From: a virus
Reading direction: 5' to 3' (one strand)
Length of the DNA: 34,968 bases
Virus record (IMG/VR): IMGVR_UViG_3300031857_018455
Location: 1-34,968 of that record
The position numbers and the translations under genes were made by a program. The notes under the pieces were generated by a model. That model was not told the DNA's origin. It was given only the letters and a program-made list of their open reading frames with translations, and did no database searches. This document shows positions 12,105 to 20,440 of the stretch, in pieces (position 1 is the first letter of the stretch; each line of letters begins with the position of its first letter).

Positions 12105-12821
12105 ATGAAAATTGCAATTTCTTTTGTTGGAACTGGTAGTTATTTAAATTATCTACCAGAGTGGTATACTTCTTTAAAAGATAATTTTATCCCTAATGTA
12201 GAAAAAGTATTTTTAGTTTTTACTGATGGTGATGGAGATTGGCCAAACGATGTGATAAAAATTCATTCTGAGCATTATGGTTGGCCAGAAACATTTAATC
12301 ATACATTTAAAAATTTATTGAAGTCAAAAGAACATATACAAGATTGTGATTGGTTTTTATCCGTTGATGCTGATATGAAACCAGCGACAACAATTACTTA
12401 TCAGGAATTTTTTGATGATACTAAAGATTACTTTGGTGTTCATCACCCGTGTCATTTTTTGGGAATGAATCCTCACAATAAGTTTCCTGGATCTTTTGAT
12501 ACTAATTCAAAATCAAAAGCATGTGTTACTGAAGAAATGGATCTATCGGTTTATTATCAGGGATGTTTGTGGGGTGGTAAAATTCCAAAAATTTTTGATA
12601 TGATGGAAGAACTTAATAAGTGGACAGAGGAAGATCTGTCACAAGAAGTTACACCTGTTTGGTATGAAGAATCTTATTTTAATAAATTTTTTATCTTAAA
12701 TAAAGAAAACGTTCATACTCTTGGTCCAGAATTTGCTTATCCAGAAGTTTTTAGCGATTACTGTAGTTTTGAACCAAAAATGATTCATTTAGCAAAGGAT
12801 AATTCTCGCTTACACTCATGA
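12105..12821 (+). CDS. GT6-family glycosyltransferase (ABO/alpha-1,3-Gal/GalNAc transferase type)
   Basis: 238 residues. GT-A fold with D88-A-D90 metal motif in FLSVDADMK; HHPCHF (113-118), YYQGCLWGGKI (150-160) and WYEESYFNKF (186-195) match the order of GT6 landmarks (LHPGF, YYLGGFFGG, WHDESHLNKY in the blood-group enzymes). The family transfers Gal or GalNAc in alpha-1,3 linkage, retaining. It lacks the membrane anchor of the vertebrate proteins, as bacterial and phage members do. GT6 genes are rare in microbes; one was reported from the cyanophage P-SSM2. The donor sugar cannot be decided from these residues. Ends 4 bases into the next gene. Confidence 0.82.
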   Translation: MKIAISFVGTGSYLNYLPEWYTSLKDNFIPNVEKVFLVFTDGDGDWPNDVIKIHSEHYGWPETFNHTFKNLLKSKEHIQDCDWFLSVDADMKPATTITYQEFFDDTKDYFGVHHPCHFLGMNPHNKFPGSFDTNSKSKACVTEEMDLSVYYQGCLWGGKIPKIFDMMEELNKWTEEDLSQEVTPVWYEESYFNKFFILNKENVHTLGPEFAYPEVFSDYCSFEPKMIHLAKDNSRLHS

Positions 12822-13531
12822 ACATATTAATACCAATGGCTGGAGAGGGAACTCGTTTTCCTAGGGACACATATAAAATTCCAAAACCATTAATTCAAAT
12901 TGATGGAATTCCAATGATTCAAAGAGCAGTCAATTCTTTGGGATTGACAGGAACTTATCATTTCATTATCCGTAAAGACAGTTATTATGATCAGGTCTGC
13001 ACCCTATTGCATGGTATTCTCCCATCATCTAAAATTATTAGTGTAGAAGAAACAACACGAGGACCAGCTTCTAGTTGTTTGTTATTTAAAGATTTTATTA
13101 ATAATGAAGATGAACTTGTAATTGCTAATTGCGATCAAATTATGTGGTGGGATCCGCAATTGTTTTTAACATCTGCAAGATACTATAAATACGATGGTTT
13201 GGTTGTTACATATACAACTAACACTCCAAAAAATAGTTACGCTAAAATTGATAAACAAGGATTTGTTCAACAAATTAAAGAAAAAGAAGTTATTAGTGAT
13301 GTGTCTTTGAATGGAATTCATTATTGGAGAAAGGGTAGATATTTTGTTCAAAGTGCAGAAACTATGATAGAGTGTAGAGATACTGCACCAAACGGTGAAT
13401 ACTATGTTGGACCTTCTTATAATTACATGATTAATCAAGGATTAAAAGTTGGAATTCATCACATACCAAATTTCCAGCATAACCCCGTTGGTATTCCAGA
13501 AGATTTAAATTCTTTTTTAAGAAAAGCATGA
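12818..13531 (+). CDS. Sugar-phosphate nucleotidyltransferase
   Basis: 237 residues. N-terminal GEGTRFP (9-15) and KIPKPLIQI (20-28) are the nucleotide-binding and catalytic Lys motifs of the NTP_transferase family, and NCDQI is the metal motif region. It activates a sugar phosphate as an NDP-sugar. It lacks obvious RfbF or GalU-specific signatures, so base and sugar are unknown. It overlaps its neighbours by 4 bases on both sides (ATGA), coupling it to the GT6 gene and to the cupin. It may activate the product of the cupin/RuBisCO-like pair. Confidence 0.82.
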   Translation: MNILIPMAGEGTRFPRDTYKIPKPLIQIDGIPMIQRAVNSLGLTGTYHFIIRKDSYYDQVCTLLHGILPSSKIISVEETTRGPASSCLLFKDFINNEDELVIANCDQIMWWDPQLFLTSARYYKYDGLVVTYTTNTPKNSYAKIDKQGFVQQIKEKEVISDVSLNGIHYWRKGRYFVQSAETMIECRDTAPNGEYYVGPSYNYMINQGLKVGIHHIPNFQHNPVGIPEDLNSFLRKA

Positions 13532-13854
13532 ATATAACTAAGATTACTGATTATGTGCGTGGTTGGTTCATTGGAGATTTTGAACCAACCGTTTTGCGTA
13601 CAAAAGATTTTGAAGTGGGAGTTCTTACGCATCACAAAGGTGAACAGTGGACTTCACATTATCATAAAGATAGTGTAGAATATAACGTATTAGTAAGTGG
13701 AAAAATGATTGTTCAGGGAAAGGAATTGAACAGTGGAGACGTATTTGTTTTTGATAAAGGTGAGATTGCCGATCCAACTTTTTTAGAGGATTGTAAAGTT
13801 GTATGCGTAAAAGTTCCTTCATTGCCACACGATAAATTTGAGGTCAATCAATGA
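13528..13854 (+). CDS. Small cupin-fold protein
   Basis: 108 residues. Cupin motif 1 fits exactly: G38-x5-H44-x-H46-x4-E51-x6-G58, giving three metal ligands. Motif 2 is degenerate, with no clear His (GDVFVFDKGEIADP). Single-domain cupins act as isomerases, epimerases, lyases or sulfur-transfer enzymes. Sits between the nucleotidyltransferase and the RuBisCO-like gene, overlapping each by 4 bases, so it most likely acts in the same short pathway. Cupins partner a RuBisCO-like protein in the Rhodospirillum methylthioadenosine shunt, a loose precedent. Confidence 0.85.
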   Translation: MNITKITDYVRGWFIGDFEPTVLRTKDFEVGVLTHHKGEQWTSHYHKDSVEYNVLVSGKMIVQGKELNSGDVFVFDKGEIADPTFLEDCKVVCVKVPSLPHDKFEVNQ

Positions 13855-15089
13855 AATTTTTTAGAGAATTAACTGAATACGAAAAGGATCGTTGCGTTGT
13901 AGCGACATATTATATTGAATCATATAGTGAAATTGGAACTCTTAGAGATGCTGCATGGAATCTTGCTATTGGGCAGAGTGTTGGTAATCCAAAGGTTCGC
14001 AATCGCTGGGAGAGTGATGAACTTTTTGAACTAGCATCTTGTGTCATCTATGCTGATGAGAACGAACTCTCACAACTGAATGAAGGTGTTGTGAAGATTG
14101 GTTTCCCCAAAGTTAATACTGACTGGGAAGGTGATGGTATTTCACATCTTCTTTGCCAACTGATGGGTGGGCAACTGGATATTGATGTATTCAAAGTCTG
14201 CCGTCTTCAGAAATTGGAATTCCCCGCAGATGTAGAAGCACAATTCCTTGGACCCAAGAATGGTATTGATGGCATTCGTAAGTTCGTCAATCGTTATGAT
14301 AAGCCACTTTCTGGTGCAATTGTAAAACCCAAGACAGGTATTTCTCCTCAAACTCTTGCTGAGATGGTGAAGGAACTTCTTGATGGTGGTGTGGACTTTA
14401 TCAAGGAAGATGAGATTCTTGCAAATCCTTCTTTCTGTCGTCTTGAAGATCGTGTAGAACTGATTTCTAATATCGTAAACAACTGCGGAAGGAACGTAAT
14501 CTACACCTTCTGCATTAATGGAGACCATCATACCATTCTTGATCGTGCTAAGTTTGTTGCAGATAATGGTGGTAATGGTATTCACATCAACTTCTGGTCT
14601 GGTCTTGGGGTTTATAATTCCGTAAGAAAGATGGACCTTCCTTTGTTTATTCACTATCAAAAGAGTGGTGATAAGATTCTTACAGACAAGAGACACGCAT
14701 TCGGTATTGACTGGGATGTTCTTTGTGATCTTGCTGGACTCTGTGGTGTTGATACAATTCACGCAGGAATGTGGGGTGGGTATTTGAGTGATGATGAAAC
14801 CGAACTTCGCAAAACTATGGAAACCCTTCATAGACGGAATGTTCTTCCAGCTCTTAGTTGTGGAATGCATCCAGGCATCGTCAACACGACTGCAGAGAAG
14901 TTTGGTACAGATTTCCTTGCCAACTGTGGAGGTGCCATTCACGGGCATCCTGAGGGCACTCTGGCAGGTGCTCTTGCTATGCGTCAGGCAATTGATAAGA
15001 CACCAGGACTAGAGTTTCGTGCTGCCATAGACAAGTGGGGTTATGAAACTGGTGGGGGTTCTCTTCCTGAATGGGTATTAGATTTCTAA
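13851..15089 (+). CDS. RuBisCO-like protein (form IV-like, not carboxylase)
   Basis: 412 residues, the length of form III/IV proteins. By eye against spinach RbcL: K159-P-K161 equals K175/K177; G180-x-D-F-x-K185-x-D187-E188 equals the carbamylated K201 with D203/E204; H268 near H294; H304 (TIHAG) equals H327; S336-C-G338 equals S379-G-G381; CGG(359-361) for the phosphate loop. R295 becomes Tyr269 and loop-6 K334 is missing (MWGGYL), so CO2 fixation is unlikely. Known RLPs enolise or isomerise phosphorylated ketoses in methionine salvage or decarboxylate branched sugar acids. Context points to a glycan sugar. The gene is richer in G+C than its right neighbour. Start overlaps the cupin stop (ATGA). 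Confidence 0.88.
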   Translation: MKFFRELTEYEKDRCVVATYYIESYSEIGTLRDAAWNLAIGQSVGNPKVRNRWESDELFELASCVIYADENELSQLNEGVVKIGFPKVNTDWEGDGISHLLCQLMGGQLDIDVFKVCRLQKLEFPADVEAQFLGPKNGIDGIRKFVNRYDKPLSGAIVKPKTGISPQTLAEMVKELLDGGVDFIKEDEILANPSFCRLEDRVELISNIVNNCGRNVIYTFCINGDHHTILDRAKFVADNGGNGIHINFWSGLGVYNSVRKMDLPLFIHYQKSGDKILTDKRHAFGIDWDVLCDLAGLCGVDTIHAGMWGGYLSDDETELRKTMETLHRRNVLPALSCGMHPGIVNTTAEKFGTDFLANCGGAIHGHPEGTLAGALAMRQAIDKTPGLEFRAAIDKWGYETGGGSLPEWVLDF

Positions 15090-15116
15090 ATTCAAATTAA
15101 TGTTTAATGGAGTAAA

Positions 15117-15788
15117 ATGTATAATAGATTGTTAACATCAAATGATGTATCAGAATGCTATAAAATAATTGAAAAAGAAAAATGGCCTCAAAAGGGATTT
15201 AATCACATTGATTTGTGGACGAAAGATGCTGCCATTATAAAATGGGTCACTGTTCTGGAAGAATTTAGATCAATTGGAAAAACCAATTTGAATGTGGTCG
15301 ATTTGGGATCATCCACTGGGGTAGTCCCACATATTATTGCTAGTTGGGGTAACACTGTTACTGGAATAGACTTGAATGGAATTGATCATTGGTGTCCAAA
15401 AGGACTAGTAAAAATGGTCTTAGGTGATGCTTTATATGAACTTAGAGAAATGAAAGATCAAAGTGTTGATGTTATTACTGATCTTTGTGCAGTACATGAA
15501 TTCAACACTAATAGCGATAGTGAGTTTGAAAATATTGGTTGGAAACAAGTTTCTGAGCAATCGTATAGAGTTTTAAAACCTGGGGGAATGCTTCTCATAT
15601 CAACTGATGTTACTCTTCTTCCTTCAGTCCGTAATCCTGGTGGGTTTATTTCTGCTGAAAATTTAATTAAAATTGTAGAAAAATCTGGATTAAAGTTGAC
15701 AACTCCATATGATAAGGAATATGAAAAAAATCCATTTTACCAGAATGGTGTTGATTTATACATAGCAACTCTTTCATTTAAAAAATAA
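15117..15788 (+). CDS. Class I SAM-dependent methyltransferase
   Basis: 223 residues. Motif I VVDLGSSTGVVP (about 59-70) binds SAM; TGIDLNGID is the acidic strand-2 end; SYRVLKPGGMLLIS is the post-motif typical of Methyltransf_11/25. Acceptor unknown, probably a sugar or glycan hydroxyl given the locus. Begins 28 bases after the RuBisCO-like stop without overlap, so the cupin/RLP unit ends before it. Confidence 0.85.
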   Translation: MYNRLLTSNDVSECYKIIEKEKWPQKGFNHIDLWTKDAAIIKWVTVLEEFRSIGKTNLNVVDLGSSTGVVPHIIASWGNTVTGIDLNGIDHWCPKGLVKMVLGDALYELREMKDQSVDVITDLCAVHEFNTNSDSEFENIGWKQVSEQSYRVLKPGGMLLISTDVTLLPSVRNPGGFISAENLIKIVEKSGLKLTTPYDKEYEKNPFYQNGVDLYIATLSFKK

Positions 15789-15797
15789 TAAAATGAT

Positions 15798-16283
15798 ATG
15801 AAAATTATTGCTCATAGAGGTAATTTAACTGGATCAAATTCACTTCGGGAAAACAGTATTGATTATATTGAAGAAGCAATTGCTGAAGGATTTGATGTTG
15901 AAATTGATTTAAGACATAAAGATCATAACTTTTATCTGGGGCATGATGAACCACAGTATCATGTTCCTATGAGTTGGTTAGTTAAATATAAAGATAAACT
16001 TTGGATTCATTGTAAGGATTTAGAAAGTTTAGATAAAATTTCTAGTTCTCCAATTGATTTTCATTACTTTTGGCATGAGATAGATAGATATACACTAACC
16101 AGTAAAGGTATTGGTTGGGTCTTAGTTGGTCAGTTTCCATTCAAAAAATCTATTGTAGTTCTTCCAGAATCTATTGATTATTATTGTAAGTATGAAGGAA
16201 AGTATGATAGAATATTAGATACAATGGGAATTTGTACTGATACACCATTATTTTATAAAAAAGAATTAGGAGTAACTCAATGA
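15798..16283 (+). CDS. Glycerophosphodiesterase-like (PI-PLC/GDPD fold) protein, short
   Basis: 161 residues. H6-R7-G8, E18-N19, E35-x-D37 and H49-D50 reproduce the GDPD catalytic order (HRG, EN, ExD, HD). It is far shorter than a normal GDPD of about 250 residues, lacking the C-terminal part of the barrel, and has no signal peptide. It may hydrolyse or transfer a glycerophosphodiester in the cytosol, for example recycling glycerol phosphate or tailoring a phosphodiester-linked glycan. Overlaps the next gene by 4 bases. Confidence 0.75.
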   Translation: MKIIAHRGNLTGSNSLRENSIDYIEEAIAEGFDVEIDLRHKDHNFYLGHDEPQYHVPMSWLVKYKDKLWIHCKDLESLDKISSSPIDFHYFWHEIDRYTLTSKGIGWVLVGQFPFKKSIVVLPESIDYYCKYEGKYDRILDTMGICTDTPLFYKKELGVTQ

Positions 16284-16933
16284 AATGGCAAGATGATTTA
16301 ATTAAAGACGTTAGAAGTAATACTGCAGCTGATGATTTGTGTTGTGGTATTGATCATTATCTTGATCTTTGGCCAGAAGCAGGCGAGGAAGAAACCGTAT
16401 TAAATACATATTCTGGAGAAGAGATTACTGATTGTAATCGTAGTGCTCTTCTAGAGCAGTTTATGAAAGTTAGAGATAATTGTAAAGCTATTCTTGAAAT
16501 TGGTATTGGTAGAAATAATACAAGGTCTTTTGCAACTGTGTTTGCAGAAAATAAAAAAGAAGAAACTGTTTATATTGGATTAGATATAGAAGATCGTAGT
16601 TGGTTGGTAGAAATTGGAGAAAATATTAATACAATTCAGGGTGATAGTTCAGATTATGAACAAATGATAGATATTATTAAAAATAAATTTGATGTTGAAG
16701 AATTTGATTTTATTTTCATTGATGGACTTCATAGTATTAATCAAGTTTTGAAAGATTGGGAATATACCAACTTATTATCTGATAAAGGTATTGTTGGTCT
16801 TCATGATACTAGTCATCATATTGGACCTTTTCTTTTTGTTCGCAATTTAGACAAAAAAAAGTGGAATGTTATTGAGAATGCTTGTCCGCAAGACTATGGT
16901 ATTGGATTTGCTTCTAAGAGAGTGAAAAAATGA
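16280..16933 (+). CDS. SAM-dependent methyltransferase-fold protein (CmcI/Methyltransf_24 like)
   Basis: 217 residues. ILEIGIGRNNT (about 72-82) is a motif I-like SAM site and VYIGLDIED its acidic strand; FIFIDGLHSINQVLKDW is the DG-H-x5-DW signature shared with MTase_24 and cephalosporin-hydroxylase-like proteins; LHDTSHHIGP has clustered His that may bind metal. Probably methylates a sugar hydroxyl. Overlaps both neighbours by 4 bases. Confidence 0.75.
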   Translation: MKWQDDLIKDVRSNTAADDLCCGIDHYLDLWPEAGEEETVLNTYSGEEITDCNRSALLEQFMKVRDNCKAILEIGIGRNNTRSFATVFAENKKEETVYIGLDIEDRSWLVEIGENINTIQGDSSDYEQMIDIIKNKFDVEEFDFIFIDGLHSINQVLKDWEYTNLLSDKGIVGLHDTSHHIGPFLFVRNLDKKKWNVIENACPQDYGIGFASKRVKK

Positions 16934-17691
16934 AAATAGCTTTATGTTTTTGTGGTCAACCTAGATTTGTTGAAGAAGTTGCCGCCTTAATTAAAGAAAA
17001 TGTCATTCAAAATTATGATGTAGATGTTTTTGCCCATCTTTGGTTTGATAAAGAATTGCAAACAAAACCTTATAAGTACGGTGGTGCTGGTGGTTGGAAA
17101 CATCAAAGGATATCAGAAAATTCTATAGAAAAATTTAAAGAGATTTATTCTCCTGTAAAATTTAAAACAGAATCAAGTAAAAATTTTTTCGATTCAAATT
17201 ATTCTAGCAATTATCTTGCTACTTTAAAGAGATATAAGCAGGGGGCTATCGATAATCCAGAAGAACCTGATTATCCAAAAAGAGATGTAAATAATATTAT
17301 TTCATACTATTATAGTTTAAATGAAGTTTGTTTATTGAAAAAATTGTATGAATTTGAAAAAGATTTTAGATATGATTATGTAATATGGTTAAGAACAGAT
17401 TCTGAAGTTAGAAGTAAAGTTCAGTATGAAACTTTTAACAAAGATGTTTTATACTACACGGGCATTAACAATCAACCAGATGGTATGATTTGTGACTGGT
17501 TTAATTTTGGTGGATCTAAAGTAATGGATGCTTTTATGGGAACCTTTCCTGTTATAGATCTTTGTATTGATAATTGCATGAAGCAAACTAATGGTGCATG
17601 GTGTTCTGAATTAATTCATACTCAAATGCTAAAAGCATTTAATATTCAAAGTCAACCTCTTCCAATATACATTACTTTACCTAGATTTTAA
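16930..17691 (+). CDS. Putative glycosyltransferase of the GQPR type
   Basis: 253 residues. Starts KIALCFCGQPRFVE, the opening of a family seen in phage and giant-virus glycan loci. VIWLRTDSEV is a likely DxD-type site, and WFNFGGSKVMDAF resembles the acceptor-side loop of GT-A enzymes. No signal or membrane segment. Donor and acceptor unknown. Ends 1 base before the next ATG. Confidence 0.65.
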   Translation: MKIALCFCGQPRFVEEVAALIKENVIQNYDVDVFAHLWFDKELQTKPYKYGGAGGWKHQRISENSIEKFKEIYSPVKFKTESSKNFFDSNYSSNYLATLKRYKQGAIDNPEEPDYPKRDVNNIISYYYSLNEVCLLKKLYEFEKDFRYDYVIWLRTDSEVRSKVQYETFNKDVLYYTGINNQPDGMICDWFNFGGSKVMDAFMGTFPVIDLCIDNCMKQTNGAWCSELIHTQMLKAFNIQSQPLPIYITLPRF

Positions 17692-17692
17692 A

Positions 17693-18625
17693 ATGTATAA
17701 GAATAAAAAAATTATAGCTTGTTCTCCCGTTGGTAGAAAAGAATCTATGGGATGTCTTTTTAAACAAATATTAAAAAACAGACATGTTATAGATGAATAT
17801 CATCTTTGGGTTAATACTTCAGTTGAAGAAGACCTTAACTTTATAAACGAGTACGCTAATCAAAATCCTGATTTTGTTAAGTTGAAATATGGTTGTGATC
17901 CATTAGATCCGGAACAAATGGGCAAATCTCATAATGTTAAGAGATTTTATAATTATTGCGTGGAACCAAATACTTTCTATTTCAAAATAGATGATGATAT
18001 TATTTTTATAGAGGATGGTACTTTTGAAAAAATGATACAGTATAAGGTTGATAATCCAACAACTTTCTTAGTGTATCCTATCATTATGAATAATTCTTGG
18101 TGTACTCATTTCCTTAGAAAAAATAAAGCGATTGATGTTCCAGAATGTCCAGTTCATGATCATACATGGTATACCGATTTTGAAAGATCAAAAGAGGAGA
18201 TGAAGAATACAGATCAGACTCTAAGTGATAATTTAGATGAACCAAAACTAAGAAACTTTATTCCAGAAGATAGAGTTATTAGTCATTTGTATTGCTTTGA
18301 TCCACATCTTGCATATGAGATTTTGAACAATACTTACGAATGTATTCTTGAAGATAGATTAACAGATTTAGATATACCAAATATTGTTTTAAATTTCGAA
18401 CCTGTTTCCATCCAATTTATAATGTGGAGTGGTGAAGATTTTGCAAAATTTGATGGGAATGTAAAATCTTTGGATGATGAACCTTGGTTAGCAACCTTTT
18501 ATCCAATTAAAAATGATTTAAGAAATTCTATCGTTGGTAGCACTAGAGTAGTTCATTATGCACATTGGCCTCATAGAGAGTATTTAAATACAACCGATAT
18601 TTTGGAAAAGTATGAAAGATTATGA
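17693..18625 (+). CDS. Putative GT-A glycosyltransferase
   Basis: 310 residues. FYFKIDDDIIFIE (about 95-107) is a DDD metal/nucleotide site; the N-terminal IIACSPVGRKESMG and later WCTHFLRKN, MWSGEDFAKF and HYAHWPHREY are consistent with a cytosolic capsule-type transferase. Family number cannot be assigned from reading. Overlaps the mutase gene by 14 bases. Confidence 0.7.
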   Translation: MYKNKKIIACSPVGRKESMGCLFKQILKNRHVIDEYHLWVNTSVEEDLNFINEYANQNPDFVKLKYGCDPLDPEQMGKSHNVKRFYNYCVEPNTFYFKIDDDIIFIEDGTFEKMIQYKVDNPTTFLVYPIIMNNSWCTHFLRKNKAIDVPECPVHDHTWYTDFERSKEEMKNTDQTLSDNLDEPKLRNFIPEDRVISHLYCFDPHLAYEILNNTYECILEDRLTDLDIPNIVLNFEPVSIQFIMWSGEDFAKFDGNVKSLDDEPWLATFYPIKNDLRNSIVGSTRVVHYAHWPHREYLNTTDILEKYERL

Positions 18626-19709
18626 TTACTTAATAGTTGGTTGTGGTCTCTTCGGCACTACTTTTGCAAGACTTGCCACTGATTCTGGTAAGTCTTGTCT
18701 TATTATTGACAAGAGAAAACACATAGCTGGTAATTGTTATACTGAAAAAATAGAAGGTATAAATGTTCATAAGTATGGGGCACATATTTTTCACACTTCA
18801 AATGAAACTGTTTGGAAATTTGTAAATAGATTCGCAGATTTTAATAATTATATTAACTCACCAAAGGCATATTCAAAAGGAAAATTGTATTCATTACCTT
18901 TTAATATGAATACTTTCTATGAATTGTGGGGGACAATAACTCCACATGAAGCAAAGAGAGTAATAGAATCTCAAAGATATACAGGTAAAGTGACTAACCT
19001 TGAAGAACAAGCACTTTCCTTAGTTGGTAAAGATCTTTATGAGACTTTAATAAAAGGATATACAGAAAAGCAGTGGGGAAGATCTGCAACAGAACTTCCT
19101 GCATTCATTATTAAAAGACTTCCTCTTCGATTTACTTTTGATAATAATTATTTTAATGATAAGTATCAAGGTATTCCAATTGGTGGTTATACGCTAATGT
19201 TTGAAAAAATGTTAGATGGGATAGATTTTAGATTAAATGTGGATTATTTTGAAAATAAAGAATACTTTAATTCTATTGCTAAAGAAATTGTATTTACTGG
19301 GTGTATAGATGAATTTTTTGATTATGAATTTGGTAGATTAGATTATAGGTCATTGAAATTTGAAGAAAAAATAGTAGATAGTGAAAATTTTCAGGGCAAT
19401 GCCGTTATAAATTATAATGACAGAAGTATTTCTTTAACACGTTCGATTGAGCATAAACATTTTGAAAAAATAAAGTCGGATGTAACCATTGTTACTCAAG
19501 AATATCCTCAAGAGTATGAAAAAGGTACTACGCCATATTATCCTATAAATGATCAACATAATAATAGGATATATGACGAATATTCAAAAAAAGCAAAGTC
19601 TTTGACAAATGTTGTTTTTGGTGGTAGACTTTCTGAATACAAGTATATGGACATGCATGTTGTCATTGAGTCCGCAATTAATAAATTTAAATCGAGTATA
19701 AGTGTATGA
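18612..19709 (+). CDS. glf: UDP-galactopyranose mutase
   Basis: 365 residues, near the usual 370-390. FAD motif VGCGLFGTTFA (G10-x-G12-x2-G15), DKRKHIAGNCY, HKYGAHIFHT, and the UGM-specific KGYTEKQWGRSATELP and GGYTLMFEKM; C-terminal VVFGGRLSEYKYMDM closes the FAD site. It interconverts UDP-galactopyranose and UDP-galactofuranose using reduced FAD as a nucleophile. This predicts galactofuranose in the glycan made by the locus and a Galf-transferase among the neighbouring unassigned glycosyltransferases. Overlaps both neighbours. Confidence 0.95.
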   Translation: MKDYDYLIVGCGLFGTTFARLATDSGKSCLIIDKRKHIAGNCYTEKIEGINVHKYGAHIFHTSNETVWKFVNRFADFNNYINSPKAYSKGKLYSLPFNMNTFYELWGTITPHEAKRVIESQRYTGKVTNLEEQALSLVGKDLYETLIKGYTEKQWGRSATELPAFIIKRLPLRFTFDNNYFNDKYQGIPIGGYTLMFEKMLDGIDFRLNVDYFENKEYFNSIAKEIVFTGCIDEFFDYEFGRLDYRSLKFEEKIVDSENFQGNAVINYNDRSISLTRSIEHKHFEKIKSDVTIVTQEYPQEYEKGTTPYYPINDQHNNRIYDEYSKKAKSLTNVVFGGRLSEYKYMDMHVVIESAINKFKSSISV

Positions 19710-20440
19710 TTTTAGCAGCATATCATCAGGGTTTTAAAAACAGAGAAGCAACAGAAGAGGCAGTTAAAAACTTTAGAAAGTATAGCGACGGTCCTTACTT
19801 TTTAGTCTCTGATGGTGGCGAAGACTTTTCAGATATTGCAAACAAATATAATTGCTACTATTACCATTCGAAGTGGAATCTTGGTCTAAGAGACGAAAAT
19901 CATCCATCTGGAATTTATGGAATGGAAAAGGAAGAAGTCTTAGAATGGTTATATAGATTTTATTTGGCGTGTACTGTTGCAGAGTCTGATCATATTATAA
20001 TGATGGAAGATGATGTTTTGATTAAAGGAAACATCAATATTCATGATGATGTTGAATTTTCTGGATTATATGTTCCAGGTAATGTTATTGATCAAAAATT
20101 AATTGATTATCTTACTGAAAAATATGATGCTAAGTTTTATAATAATTGGTATGGAATACCGGGTGGTGCAATTTTTAAAACGAAGACTTTTGTTGAAAAC
20201 TACGATAGAATAACAAAAATATTTGATGAAGAATTTGATCATATTAAGAAAAATTTATATCCCAATATTGGATGGGTAGATATTTGGATGACTGTTTACT
20301 TTTATCTTTGCAAAAAAGAATATACTGTAAACCCTTATTTTACTGAAACTGTTACTAATCCTAATTGGATGGATTCCAAATATGTTATTGTACATCATTA
20401 CAAAGAACATTATAAACATTTTGGATATTTTTATGAATAA
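19706..20440 (+). CDS. Putative GT-A glycosyltransferase
   Basis: 244 residues. IIMMEDDVLIKG (about 97-108) is a DxD-like EDD site, followed by GIPGGAIFKTKTF, a loop common in GT-A enzymes. N-terminal ILAAYHQGFKNRE is typical for phage members. It directly follows the galactopyranose mutase (4-base overlap), so it could use UDP-galactofuranose; that is a positional inference only. Confidence 0.65.
   Translation: MILAAYHQGFKNREATEEAVKNFRKYSDGPYFLVSDGGEDFSDIANKYNCYYYHSKWNLGLRDENHPSGIYGMEKEEVLEWLYRFYLACTVAESDHIIMMEDDVLIKGNINIHDDVEFSGLYVPGNVIDQKLIDYLTEKYDAKFYNNWYGIPGGAIFKTKTFVENYDRITKIFDEEFDHIKKNLYPNIGWVDIWMTVYFYLCKKEYTVNPYFTETVTNPNWMDSKYVIVHHYKEHYKHFGYFYE

Noticed and set aside
14142-14948. 268-residue minus-strand frame inside the RuBisCO-like gene
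   Set aside because: Antisense shadow; the sense frame carries conserved catalytic motifs.
13851-15089. Functional CO2-fixing RuBisCO
   Set aside because: Loop-6 lysine and Arg295 equivalents are missing and no phosphoribulokinase or other Calvin-cycle gene is near.
20382-20432. Upstream ATG extension of the WcbI-like gene
   Set aside because: Would overlap the previous gene by 59 bases and add an unrelated hydrophobic leader; the 20433 start gives the normal family N-terminus.
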